From Synergistaceae bacterium (GTDB taxonomy: Bacteria; Synergistota; Synergistia; Synergistales; Aminobacteriaceae), in the NCBI GenBank assembly GCA_031270755.1, contig JAISWV010000229.1:1-5989 (forward strand): DNA of 5,989 nt, read 5' to 3'. Under the pieces are notes generated by a model, which saw nothing but the letters and a program-made list of their open reading frames with translations, had not been told where the DNA came from and searched no databases. Numbering within the stretch: the first letter of the stretch is position 1; every line of letters begins with the position of its first letter. The position numbers were made by a program, and so were the translations under genes. Below are positions 1 to 5,965 of this stretch, one piece after another.

Positions 1-459
1 GCGCTGGTGGTCATCATGGGGCTGATGACCGTGGACGTGCTGCTTCGGCTCTTGTTCAACAGGCCCATCACCGGCGGTTTCGACATCGTTACGCTGGGGA
101 TGACGATTTTGGTTTTTTCTTCATGGTCCTATGCCCAGGTCGAACACGGCCATGTGCACGTGACCATGTTCGTGGGCATGATGCCTCCCCTGCCGCGTTT
201 CGCCTGCTTCGGCTTCACGTCGATCCTCTCCGCCGGCGTCATGGGGTTCGCCACCGCCGCCACCTTCCAGCAGACCTTCAAAATGATCGCCGACAAAAGC
301 AGCACGGGGACGCTGTTGATTCCCTTCTGGCCTTTCATGGCCCTGGAGTGCGCGGCTTTCGCCATATTCACTCTGGTGCTGGCCCTGGACGCGGCCAAGG
401 CTGTGGGAGCGATTTTCAGCGAAGAACTGGCAAAAGAAGTGCAGGCGTTCTGGAGCTGA
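1..459 (+). CDS. dctQ: TRAP transporter small permease subunit (DctQ family), 5'-truncated by window edge
   Basis: This is the small integral-membrane subunit of a tripartite ATP-independent periplasmic (TRAP) transporter. It partners the large DctM permease and a periplasmic binding protein to import organic acids using an ion gradient. The frame is open from base 1, so the true start lies upstream; 152 residues are visible against roughly 160-180 for the family. The first visible residues are the end of transmembrane helix 1. They run into the family hallmark VDVLLRLLFNRPITGG, then helix 2 (ILVFSSWSYAQ), the polar EHGHVHV loop typical after helix 2, and two more hydrophobic segments (about residues 65-90 and 107-130). 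The C-terminus is short and polar. No dctM follows: the next gene starts 75 bases later, beyond a terminator-like hairpin. The family call is strong; the substrate cannot be read from this subunit. Confidence 0.88.
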   Translation, partial: ALVVIMGLMTVDVLLRLLFNRPITGGFDIVTLGMTILVFSSWSYAQVEHGHVHVTMFVGMMPPLPRFACFGFTSILSAGVMGFATAATFQQTFKMIADKSSTGTLLIPFWPFMALECAAFAIFTLVLALDAAKAVGAIFSEELAKEVQAFWS

Positions 460-480
460 TTTTTCGCAAGCATTCCAGCT

Positions 481-512
481 TCGGGGGGTGGAGGGTCCAT
501 CCCCCCGATTTT
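481..512 (+). terminator. Terminator-like GC-rich hairpin between dctQ and the transhydroxylase genes
   Basis: Bases 481-492 pair with 496-508: TCGGGGGG with CCCCCCGA and TGGA with TCCA. The loop is GGG (493-495) and T500 is a single bulge. Four T's (509-512) follow directly. This is the layout of a Rho-independent terminator, although the T tract is short. It sits 22 bases after the dctQ stop and only 7 bases before the ribosome-binding site of the next gene. It could therefore end the transporter transcript, attenuate read-through, or act as an mRNA processing or stability element. The structure is seen directly; the function is inferred. Confidence 0.6.
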
Positions 513-518
513 CAGGTC

Positions 519-528
519 AGGAGGTGAT
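519..528 (+). promoter_or_regulatory. Strong Shine-Dalgarno fixing the TTG start at 534
   Basis: AGGAGGTGAT is a near-perfect complement of the 16S rRNA 3' end. Nine bases separate AGGAGG from the TTG at 534. The ATG at 527 overlaps this site and stops after four codons, so TTG is the only sensible start. Confidence 0.75.
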
Positions 529-533
529 GAAAG

Positions 534-986
534 TTGCCTGAATTTGACGCCGGAAGTCCCGCGCTTTTTCAGGAAATGCTGAAACGCTATCTCGACGATT
601 ACCCCGGCGACGTCGTTTGCCCGCTGCAGGCATGGTACGAAGGGCTCGGCGGCCAAGGAACGCCCGACGAGGCGGACATGAAAGCAATGCGAACCGTTCT
701 GGAGGGTCTGGAGGATTGGAAAAGCATCGGAGAAATCCGTTACGAAAAATTCGGAAAACAACCCAGTTACCGCCGGGTGGGTTTTGTGCCGGACGGCGCT
801 ATGGTTCAGCATCGTTTCAAGCTGAACGGGCTGTACCGGGGGCCGGACGGAAAACTGCTGAAGGTCGTGCTGTCCGAAGTCTACAACCTTCGATGTTTCG
901 AGATAGCCGACGGCAACATGGTCGGCCCCATGATCAAAATTCACCCCGCCTCGGACTACGCGGATCAAATGGTGGAAGCGGGGTAA
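534..986 (+). CDS. Unrecognised 150-residue protein; possible NTF2-like (SnoaL-type) fold
   Basis: I do not recognise this protein as a named family. It is soluble, acidic in the N-terminal half, and has no signal peptide or membrane segment; its only cysteines are C29 and C121. Residues 8-65 look mainly helical. Residues 78-137 look like a strand-rich sheet with pieces VGFVPDGAMVQHRFKLNG, LLKVVLSEVYNLRCFEIADG and MVGPMIKIHP. The pattern of a long strand, a Gly-rich turn, then a V/E-rich strand ending in an '(A/E)DG' turn resembles NTF2-like/SnoaL small-ligand proteins. That is an inference from pattern alone. The TTG start is set by the Shine-Dalgarno at 519-528. The gene ends 30 bases before the molybdoenzyme gene, so the two are probably co-transcribed. 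It could be an accessory factor, a substrate or intermediate-binding protein, or a small enzyme acting on the same aromatic compound. It is much shorter than TorD-type chaperones and lacks a ferredoxin motif. Confidence 0.75.
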   Translation: MPEFDAGSPALFQEMLKRYLDDYPGDVVCPLQAWYEGLGGQGTPDEADMKAMRTVLEGLEDWKSIGEIRYEKFGKQPSYRRVGFVPDGAMVQHRFKLNGLYRGPDGKLLKVVLSEVYNLRCFEIADGNMVGPMIKIHPASDYADQMVEAG

Positions 987-1001
987 TTACATGAACAAGA
1001 G

Positions 1002-1009
1002 TGGGAGGG
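1002..1009 (+). promoter_or_regulatory. Shine-Dalgarno fixing the TTG start at 1017
   Basis: The sequence TGGGAGGG contains GGAGG (1004-1008), eight bases before the TTG at 1017. That start places the N-terminal residues (SICVGGPVAIHTEDG) in line with the beginning of the known transhydroxylase large subunit. The nearby ATG at 991 is out of frame and stops after 13 codons. Confidence 0.7.
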
Positions 1010-1016
1010 AAGCATA

Positions 1017-3701
1017 TTGGCTGAAAAAATAACCTACAGCATCTGCGTCGGCGGCCCCGTGGCGATTCATACGGAAGACGGCGTGATTCGACGGATCCGG
1101 CCGATCATTTTCGATAAAGACGACCCTCCGGGGTGGGTCATCAAGGCCAGGGGAAAGGAATACACACCCTATCGCAAGTCCACGGCCGCGTTTATCGCGT
1201 TGACGGAAAAAAATCGGGCGTACTCTTATGATCGAATGCGTTATCCCATGATCCGGGAGGATTTCGTGGAAACCCCGGACGGGCGGAACCGGAACACGGA
1301 AAACCGGGGCAAGTCCGGCTACCGCCGCGCCACATGGGACGAGGCCCTGAGCTTGGTGGCACGGGAAATCAATCGGGTGCAGGGCACCTATGGCAAAGAA
1401 TCGGTGACGGCGATTACGAGTTCTCATCACAGTTGGGGGCTGCTGGGGTACAAGTTGAGCGCCTTTGCGCGTTTTTTCAGAATGCTGGGCTACACGCAGA
1501 TTTTGGACAATCCGGACTCCTGGGAGGGCTTCACTTGGGGGGCCCCCCACACCTACGGCTATTACTGGCGGTTGGGGGGGACCGAGGCCTTTGACCTCCT
1601 GGAGGATGCGCTGCAAAACGTGGAGACCATGATCATGTGGTCTCACGACCCCGACAGCACCCGGGGTGGATACGCCGCTCACGAGTCCACCATGTGGCGG
1701 CACTGGCTGAAGGACATGGGCGTGCAGTTCATTTATATCGACCCCTTCAACAATTTTTCCGCGGTGAAGCAGGCGGACAAATGGATCGCCCCCCGCCCCG
1801 GAACGGACGCGGCCCTTTGCGAGGCCATCGCGTACGTCTGGCTGACCGAGGGGACATACGACAAGGAATATATAGAAAAACACTCTCACCGTTTCGACGA
1901 GTGGGCGGAGCATATTTTGGGCAAGGGGGTGGACCGTAAACCCAAGACCCCCAAGTGGGCCGAGGCGGAGACCGGCGTTCCCGCGGCGGACATCAAGGCG
2001 CTGGCCCGCCGTTGGGCTTCCACGAAAACCATGGGCGGCTCTGGGCTGAGGGGCGGGTTCGGAGGGGTCTGCCGCACCGCCAACGGAACGGAGTTCGCCC
2101 GCCTGATGGTTCAGCTCTTCGCCATGCAGGGGATGGGGAAACCGGGGCAGAACATCTGGGCAGGCACCACCGGAGCGCCCATGGATTACAATTTCTGGTT
2201 CGGGGGCTATTCCGACCCTCTGGCGCAAATCGCCAATCAGCCCGTGGCGGATCATACTGCGGTAAACTGCGTCACGCAGAAGCTGTACCGGCCCAACCTG
2301 CCCGACGCGATACTGGACGGGCACTACGAGTGGTACGGCGAGGGCTTTTGCGGCGGGGGCATAGACCAGGAGTTCACCAGGCATATCTACCCCGAACCGG
2401 GTTGTAACAAGGTGCATCTCTTCTATCGTTACGGCGGCACGTTCATGGGAACGATGCTGGACACCAACAAATGGGTGCGGATGTACAGAAACCCGGAGCT
2501 GGAGTTCGTGGTGAACCAGGACATTCATTTTCATGGCGAGGCCCGTTTCGCGGACGTCATCCTGCCCGCCTGCACCAACTTGGAACGCTGCGACATCGGA
2601 GAAATGTGCAACTCCGGAAACGGCGGCTATCAGTCTCATTCCCAGACCGGCAACAATTGGCAGATCGTGGTGTTCCAGGACAAGGCAATTGAACCCCTGT
2701 GGGAGTCGCGCTCGGATTACTGGATATTTTCTCATCTGGCGGAAAAGCTGGGCTGGGGAGAGAAGTACACGGAAGGACGCACGGAGGTGGACTGGTGCAA
2801 ACGCTTCTGGGAGAAATCCGACCTGAGAGACAAAATCAGCTGGGAGGATTTCACCCGAAAGGGCTACTATATCGCGGGCGTGCCGGAAAACTGGGAGCGC
2901 CGTTATGGATTTCGCTGGTTCGTGGAGGGCTACCCCTGCGACACGCCAAACCACAAACCGTTTCAGGAAGAGGGGAAGCTGGGCACCTTCACAGGCAAGT
3001 TCGAGTTCGTCTCCGAGTCCCTGCTGCACTGGTCGCCGGACGACGAGGCCCGTACTCCCATCGCCTCGTACAAACACAGCTGGGAGGGGCACCATTCCAT
3101 CAGAACCGTAAAATACCCCTTCCATTTGATTTCCCCTCACCCCCGGTTCGACTACCACACCCAGCACAATTCCTCCACGCCGTGGATTTGGGAAATTCCG
3201 GAAAACCGCAAATACATCGACGGGAACCCCTACCTGATCGCGAGAATCCATCCCAAGAAAGCCGCGGAAAAGGGAATAAACGAGGGAGACATAGTGCTGC
3301 TGTTCAACGAAAGGGGCAGCGTACTGTGTGTGGCCCGCATCACCTTCAGGGTGGAAGAAAACACGATCCACGCCTACGGCTCTTCGGGGATCTACAACCC
3401 TGTGAACCCGGGGGAGCCCTCCATGGACATAGGAGGCTGTGTCAACGTCCTGACGCCGGGCAGGCTGATCGGGGACAAGGTGCCTGGGATGGCGCCGAAC
3501 TCCGCCCTGATAGATGTCTGCAAATACGAAGGTCCGATTCCGAAAGGCCAAGGTTTCGAGCACAAACTGGACGCGGTGGCCCGGACAGAGGATCCTCAAG
3601 TTGAGACCTGCGAGGAGATCATTAGAGGCCACGGCTTTGCCTCCATCCAGAAAAAAATCCGCCGGCGCTTCCTGTCGAAAAAGGAGGCGACGGTGAAATG
3701 A
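1017..3701 (+). CDS. Transhydroxylase-like molybdopterin oxidoreductase, large (alpha) subunit
   Basis: This is an 894-residue DMSO-reductase-superfamily protein closest to the large subunit of pyrogallol:phloroglucinol hydroxytransferase (about 875 residues in Pelobacter acidigallici). That enzyme moves a hydroxyl group between trihydroxybenzene and 1,2,3,5-tetrahydroxybenzene with no net redox change. There is no N-terminal [4Fe-4S] cysteine motif and no Tat signal, as in cytoplasmic transhydroxylase. The active-site block SSHHSWG...NPDSWEG gives His137, Asp167, Ser168 (expected Mo ligand) and Trp169; Tyr398 lies in FGGY. These match His144, Asp174, Ser175, Trp176 and Tyr404 of the Pelobacter enzyme. 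MGD-binding signatures include IDPFNNFSAVKQADKWI (241-257), QGMGKPGQNIW (371-381) and the dinucleotide-binding domain from about 697 (YPFHLISPHPRF) to about 835. Differences include Lys146 for Arg153, Phe348 for Trp354, a shorter loop after Tyr398, and a C-terminal extension of about 54 residues. The stop overlaps the iron-sulfur gene (ATGA). Family call is strong; the actual substrate is uncertain and may be another polyhydroxylated aromatic. Confidence 0.9.
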   Translation: MAEKITYSICVGGPVAIHTEDGVIRRIRPIIFDKDDPPGWVIKARGKEYTPYRKSTAAFIALTEKNRAYSYDRMRYPMIREDFVETPDGRNRNTENRGKSGYRRATWDEALSLVAREINRVQGTYGKESVTAITSSHHSWGLLGYKLSAFARFFRMLGYTQILDNPDSWEGFTWGAPHTYGYYWRLGGTEAFDLLEDALQNVETMIMWSHDPDSTRGGYAAHESTMWRHWLKDMGVQFIYIDPFNNFSAVKQADKWIAPRPGTDAALCEAIAYVWLTEGTYDKEYIEKHSHRFDEWAEHILGKGVDRKPKTPKWAEAETGVPAADIKALARRWASTKTMGGSGLRGGFGGVCRTANGTEFARLMVQLFAMQGMGKPGQNIWAGTTGAPMDYNFWFGGYSDPLAQIANQPVADHTAVNCVTQKLYRPNLPDAILDGHYEWYGEGFCGGGIDQEFTRHIYPEPGCNKVHLFYRYGGTFMGTMLDTNKWVRMYRNPELEFVVNQDIHFHGEARFADVILPACTNLERCDIGEMCNSGNGGYQSHSQTGNNWQIVVFQDKAIEPLWESRSDYWIFSHLAEKLGWGEKYTEGRTEVDWCKRFWEKSDLRDKISWEDFTRKGYYIAGVPENWERRYGFRWFVEGYPCDTPNHKPFQEEGKLGTFTGKFEFVSESLLHWSPDDEARTPIASYKHSWEGHHSIRTVKYPFHLISPHPRFDYHTQHNSSTPWIWEIPENRKYIDGNPYLIARIHPKKAAEKGINEGDIVLLFNERGSVLCVARITFRVEENTIHAYGSSGIYNPVNPGEPSMDIGGCVNVLTPGRLIGDKVPGMAPNSALIDVCKYEGPIPKGQGFEHKLDAVARTEDPQVETCEEIIRGHGFASIQKKIRRRFLSKKEATVK

Positions 3702-4567
3702 GGTTGGGCATTGCGATCGATTCCCGGTTGTGCATGGCTTGTTATTGCTGTTTCACCGCCTGCAAGGACGAGCACTGCGAGCACGGCACGGCGCTCTCGG
3801 CGCCGCAGCCCATGATGGGTCATTTCTGGATGGACATCCGGGAGTGGGAAAGAGGCGACAGCTCCCGCCGGATCAAGACCGCGACGGTGCCCACCCCTTG
3901 CTCTCACTGCCAAGACCCCGCGTGCATGAAGGCGGCGAAGGACGGGGCGGTGTACAAACGACCCGACGGGATCGTCATCATCGATCGGGAAAAGGCCAAG
4001 GGACAGAAGACCATTGTGGACGCCTGCCCGATTCATGCGGTTTATTGGAACGAAGAACTGAGCCTGCCTCAAAAATGCACCTTGTGCGCGGAACTTCTGG
4101 ACGACCCGAACTACCTTTCCCATCTGGGCGATCCCAAACTGAAAGTGCCCCGCTGTGTGGAAGCTTGCCCCAACAAGGCTCTGACTTTCGGTGATCTGGA
4201 CGACCCGGACAGCGAGATTTCAAAGCGTGTCGCCGAGGGCAGGGTCACGCAGCTCGAACCGCTGATGGGGCAGGAAACCAACGTGGTGCACCTGAACGTG
4301 CCAACCGTGTTTCTGGCGGGAACGGTGTATCTCCCCGAAGAGGAAGAAGAGGTCTGCATCGGCGCGGCGGTCAGCCTGACCTGCGAGGAAACCGGAGAGT
4401 CCTGGGAGACGAAGACCAATTACTTTGGGGACTGGGAAGTGGAATGGCTGCCTAAAAACAAGACGATACGGATAGAAATTACGCACGGGGGATACAAGGT
4501 GGCCCATTACACCGCAAAGACCGAGAACGATCATTACGTGGGAATGGTTTACCTCGAAAAAGAATGA
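3698..4567 (+). CDS. Transhydroxylase-like iron-sulfur (beta) subunit with three [4Fe-4S] clusters and C-terminal Cna-B-like domain
   Basis: This 289-residue electron-transfer partner of the upstream molybdoenzyme resembles the transhydroxylase small subunit (about 274 residues). Cysteine motifs run C12-x2-C15-x2-C18-x3-C22, C68-x2-C71-x4-C76, C110-Pro, C127-x2-C130 and C153-x3-C157. This gives twelve canonical ligands, enough for three clusters. From the NrfC/PsrB fold the likely grouping is 12/15/18/157, 22/127/130/153 and 68/71/76/110. The fourth cluster of that fold is absent: the fourth cysteine of motif II is Ala80, and motif III reads KAKGQKTIVDACP. This is the pattern I recall for transhydroxylase. 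Extra cysteines at 17, 27, 220 and 229 have no obvious ligand role. Residues from about 203 form a strand-rich domain (AGTVYLP...TNYFGDWEVEWL...GMVYLEK) like the Cna-B-type barrel of transhydroxylase, preceded by an acidic EEEEE run (214-218). AAGGAGG (3681-3687) precedes the ATG by ten bases. Translation is probably coupled to the large subunit. Confidence 0.9.
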   Translation: MRLGIAIDSRLCMACYCCFTACKDEHCEHGTALSAPQPMMGHFWMDIREWERGDSSRRIKTATVPTPCSHCQDPACMKAAKDGAVYKRPDGIVIIDREKAKGQKTIVDACPIHAVYWNEELSLPQKCTLCAELLDDPNYLSHLGDPKLKVPRCVEACPNKALTFGDLDDPDSEISKRVAEGRVTQLEPLMGQETNVVHLNVPTVFLAGTVYLPEEEEEVCIGAAVSLTCEETGESWETKTNYFGDWEVEWLPKNKTIRIEITHGGYKVAHYTAKTENDHYVGMVYLEKE

Positions 4568-4600
4568 GAGAAGAGCATTGCTTGTGACGACAGCGGCAAA

Positions 4601-4606
4601 AAGGGG
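4601..4606 (+). promoter_or_regulatory. Probable ribosome-binding site for moeA
   Basis: AAGGGG lies four bases before the ATG at 4611 and thirteen before the in-frame ATG at 4620. Neither spacing is ideal, so the choice between these two starts is open. The in-frame TTG at 4578 has only a weak purine-rich GAGAGAAGAG upstream. Confidence 0.4.
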
Positions 4607-4610
4607 AAAA

Positions 4611-5846
4611 ATGGGAAAAATGGATTGGAGTAAGCTGATTTCGCTCGAATACGCGACAGAATTATTGCTGAAAAACGCGATTTTCCGTGGTATCTGCGAA
4701 AATGTGCCGCTTTCCGAGGCGTTGGGACGTGTTGCCTTTGAAGATATGGCGGCGCTCATCGACCAGCCTCCCTTTGATCGTTCACCGCTGGACGGGTACG
4801 CGGTAAGCCATCGAGACATTGTTGCTGCCTGCAAGGAGTCCCCGGCGAGGCTTCGAGTGACTCAGAGCATTTTCGCCGGGGATGTGCCGATGGGCCCGAT
4901 TGCACGTGGGGAGGCGGCCAAGGTAATGACTGGATCCCTGCTGCCTCTGAACGCGACCTGCGTCGTCCGGCAAGAGGACACCGATGAAGGAGAGGACTTT
5001 GTGCAGATATTTCGTTCTCATGGAGAATACGAAAACTACTGCTTTCGCGGCGAAGATTTTCGGAGCGGGCAAATCTTGACGGAGGGGGGAGTTCGTCTGA
5101 ACGCCGTAAGGCTGGGGCTCCTTGCCGGGCAGGGAAGAGGTTCTGTGAACGTGTTTTCTCGCCCATCAATGTATGTTTTGTCCACCGGCAGCGAGCTTCT
5201 TGCGGCGGAAACAGCGTTGGAGCCTGGGAAAATTTACGACAGCAACGGCATTCTTCTCTCATCAAGAGGCCAGGAGCTTGGAGCGCGAGTCCTTTCCGGC
5301 ACCATTCTCCGCGATGATCCGCGTGAGCTTTCCGAAGCGATGAGCAGCTTTTTATCGCATTGCGATTTGCTTGTCGTTACGGGCGGAGTATCGGTAGGAG
5401 CCCATGATTACATGCCGCAGGCTGGAGAGATGATGAAGGCGCAAACTCTCTTTCATGGCGTGGCGATCAAGCCCGGCGGGGCCGTGATGGCTTTGGAAAA
5501 GGACGGGAAGCTGTTACTCGGCCTTTCGGGAAACCCCTTTGCGGCATACGCTACTTTTGAACTTTTGGCTGTACCGGTTCTGAGAAAGCTGGCGGGAGAG
5601 AAAACATACCGACTCTTGAAAACGAAGGGGATCATGGCGGATAATTTCGGCAAATCCAGTGAAATTCGCCGTTTTATGCGGGCCCGTATTGAAGGGGAAC
5701 GTGTTTTCCTCCCTGGAAGAAAGCATTCTCCCGGGATGCTTTCTTCTCTCGCAAATTGTAACTGTCTGATCGACGTTCCGGCCGGAACTCCTCGACTGAG
5801 GCAAGGTGATGTCGTGGATGTGGTGTTGTTCGCCATGGGCCGATAA
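4611..5846 (+). CDS. moeA: Molybdopterin molybdenumtransferase (MoeA)
   Basis: MoeA inserts molybdate into adenylylated molybdopterin in the cytoplasm, giving Mo-MPT that is then converted to bis-MGD. The 411-residue length from this start matches the family. Motifs in order: PPFDRSPLDGYAV (53-65), KVMTG (104-108), FRGEDFRSG (145-153), the MoCF/MogA-like domain starting at STGSEL (191-196), IYDSNG (208-213), LRDDP (233-237), GGVSVGAHDYMP (258-269), AIKPGG (285-290), GLSGNP (304-309), and the C-terminal domain IV with SGMLSSLA-like SPGMLSSLA (373-381). Acidic and threonine residues at positions known to matter in E. coli MoeA (in DGYAV, MTG, STGxEL, RDDP and GAHDY) are present. Two small departures are STGSEL instead of STGDEL and GLSGNP instead of GLPGNP. 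In-frame alternatives for the start are TTG 4578 and ATG 4620. It lies 43 bases after the iron-sulfur gene and is likely co-transcribed, supplying cofactor for the upstream enzyme. GC is lower here than in the preceding genes. Confidence 0.92.
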   Translation: MGKMDWSKLISLEYATELLLKNAIFRGICENVPLSEALGRVAFEDMAALIDQPPFDRSPLDGYAVSHRDIVAACKESPARLRVTQSIFAGDVPMGPIARGEAAKVMTGSLLPLNATCVVRQEDTDEGEDFVQIFRSHGEYENYCFRGEDFRSGQILTEGGVRLNAVRLGLLAGQGRGSVNVFSRPSMYVLSTGSELLAAETALEPGKIYDSNGILLSSRGQELGARVLSGTILRDDPRELSEAMSSFLSHCDLLVVTGGVSVGAHDYMPQAGEMMKAQTLFHGVAIKPGGAVMALEKDGKLLLGLSGNPFAAYATFELLAVPVLRKLAGEKTYRLLKTKGIMADNFGKSSEIRRFMRARIEGERVFLPGRKHSPGMLSSLANCNCLIDVPAGTPRLRQGDVVDVVLFAMGR

Positions 5847-5936
5847 CTTTATTCAGGCTAAACATATATTCTTAAAATCCCGATCGAATTATACACAGGT
5901 CACAAAACCAAGCCAAACAGTTTGATGATTTTTTCT

Positions 5937-5965
5937 TGAAAAGCTGTGGGTATCGAGATTAGACT
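5937..5965 (+). promoter_or_regulatory. Possible sigma-70-type promoter reading rightward out of the window
   Basis: TTGAAA (5937-5942) and TAGACT (5960-5965) are separated by 17 bases and match the -35 and -10 consensus at 5/6 and 4/6 positions. They lie in the AT-rich, gene-free tail (5847-5989), where I see no open frame, RNA gene or convincing terminator. Such matches arise by chance in AT-rich DNA, so this is weak. Confidence 0.25.

Noticed and set aside
527..541. ATG at 527 as the start of the small gene
   Set aside because: It reads only four codons beyond the ATG before TGA and overlaps the Shine-Dalgarno itself.
129..968. A 279-codon open frame on the - strand across dctQ and the 150-residue gene
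   Set aside because: It spans the intergenic hairpin, overlaps two better-supported + strand genes, and has no recognisable motif.
991..1032. ATG at 991 as a small gene or alternative start for the large subunit
   Set aside because: It is out of frame with the large subunit, ends after 13 codons and has no ribosome-binding site. The TTG at 1017 has good spacing and gives a family-like N-terminus.
2699..3604. A 301-codon + strand frame inside the large subunit gene
   Set aside because: Out-of-frame shadow of a strongly supported gene; low-complexity Gly/Arg-rich product without a domain.
987..3632. An 881-codon open frame on the - strand, antisense to the large subunit gene
   Set aside because: It is codon-register-aligned with the real gene. 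It stays open because the GC-biased sense frame avoids TTA, CTA and TCA codons. Its protein is Arg/Val/His-rich with no recognisable domain, while the sense protein matches a known family along its length.
1017..3701. Assignment as a respiratory reductase, formate dehydrogenase or Tat-exported catechol dehydroxylase
   Set aside because: There is no N-terminal cluster motif, no Cys/Sec Mo ligand and no twin-arginine signal. The SSHH/NPDSWEG active site and the beta-barrel-bearing partner fit the transhydroxylase family better.
5931..5942. TTTTCTTGAAAA palindrome as a terminator after moeA
   Set aside because: The stem is AT-rich with a two-base loop and lacks a following T tract, so it would not form a stable terminator.
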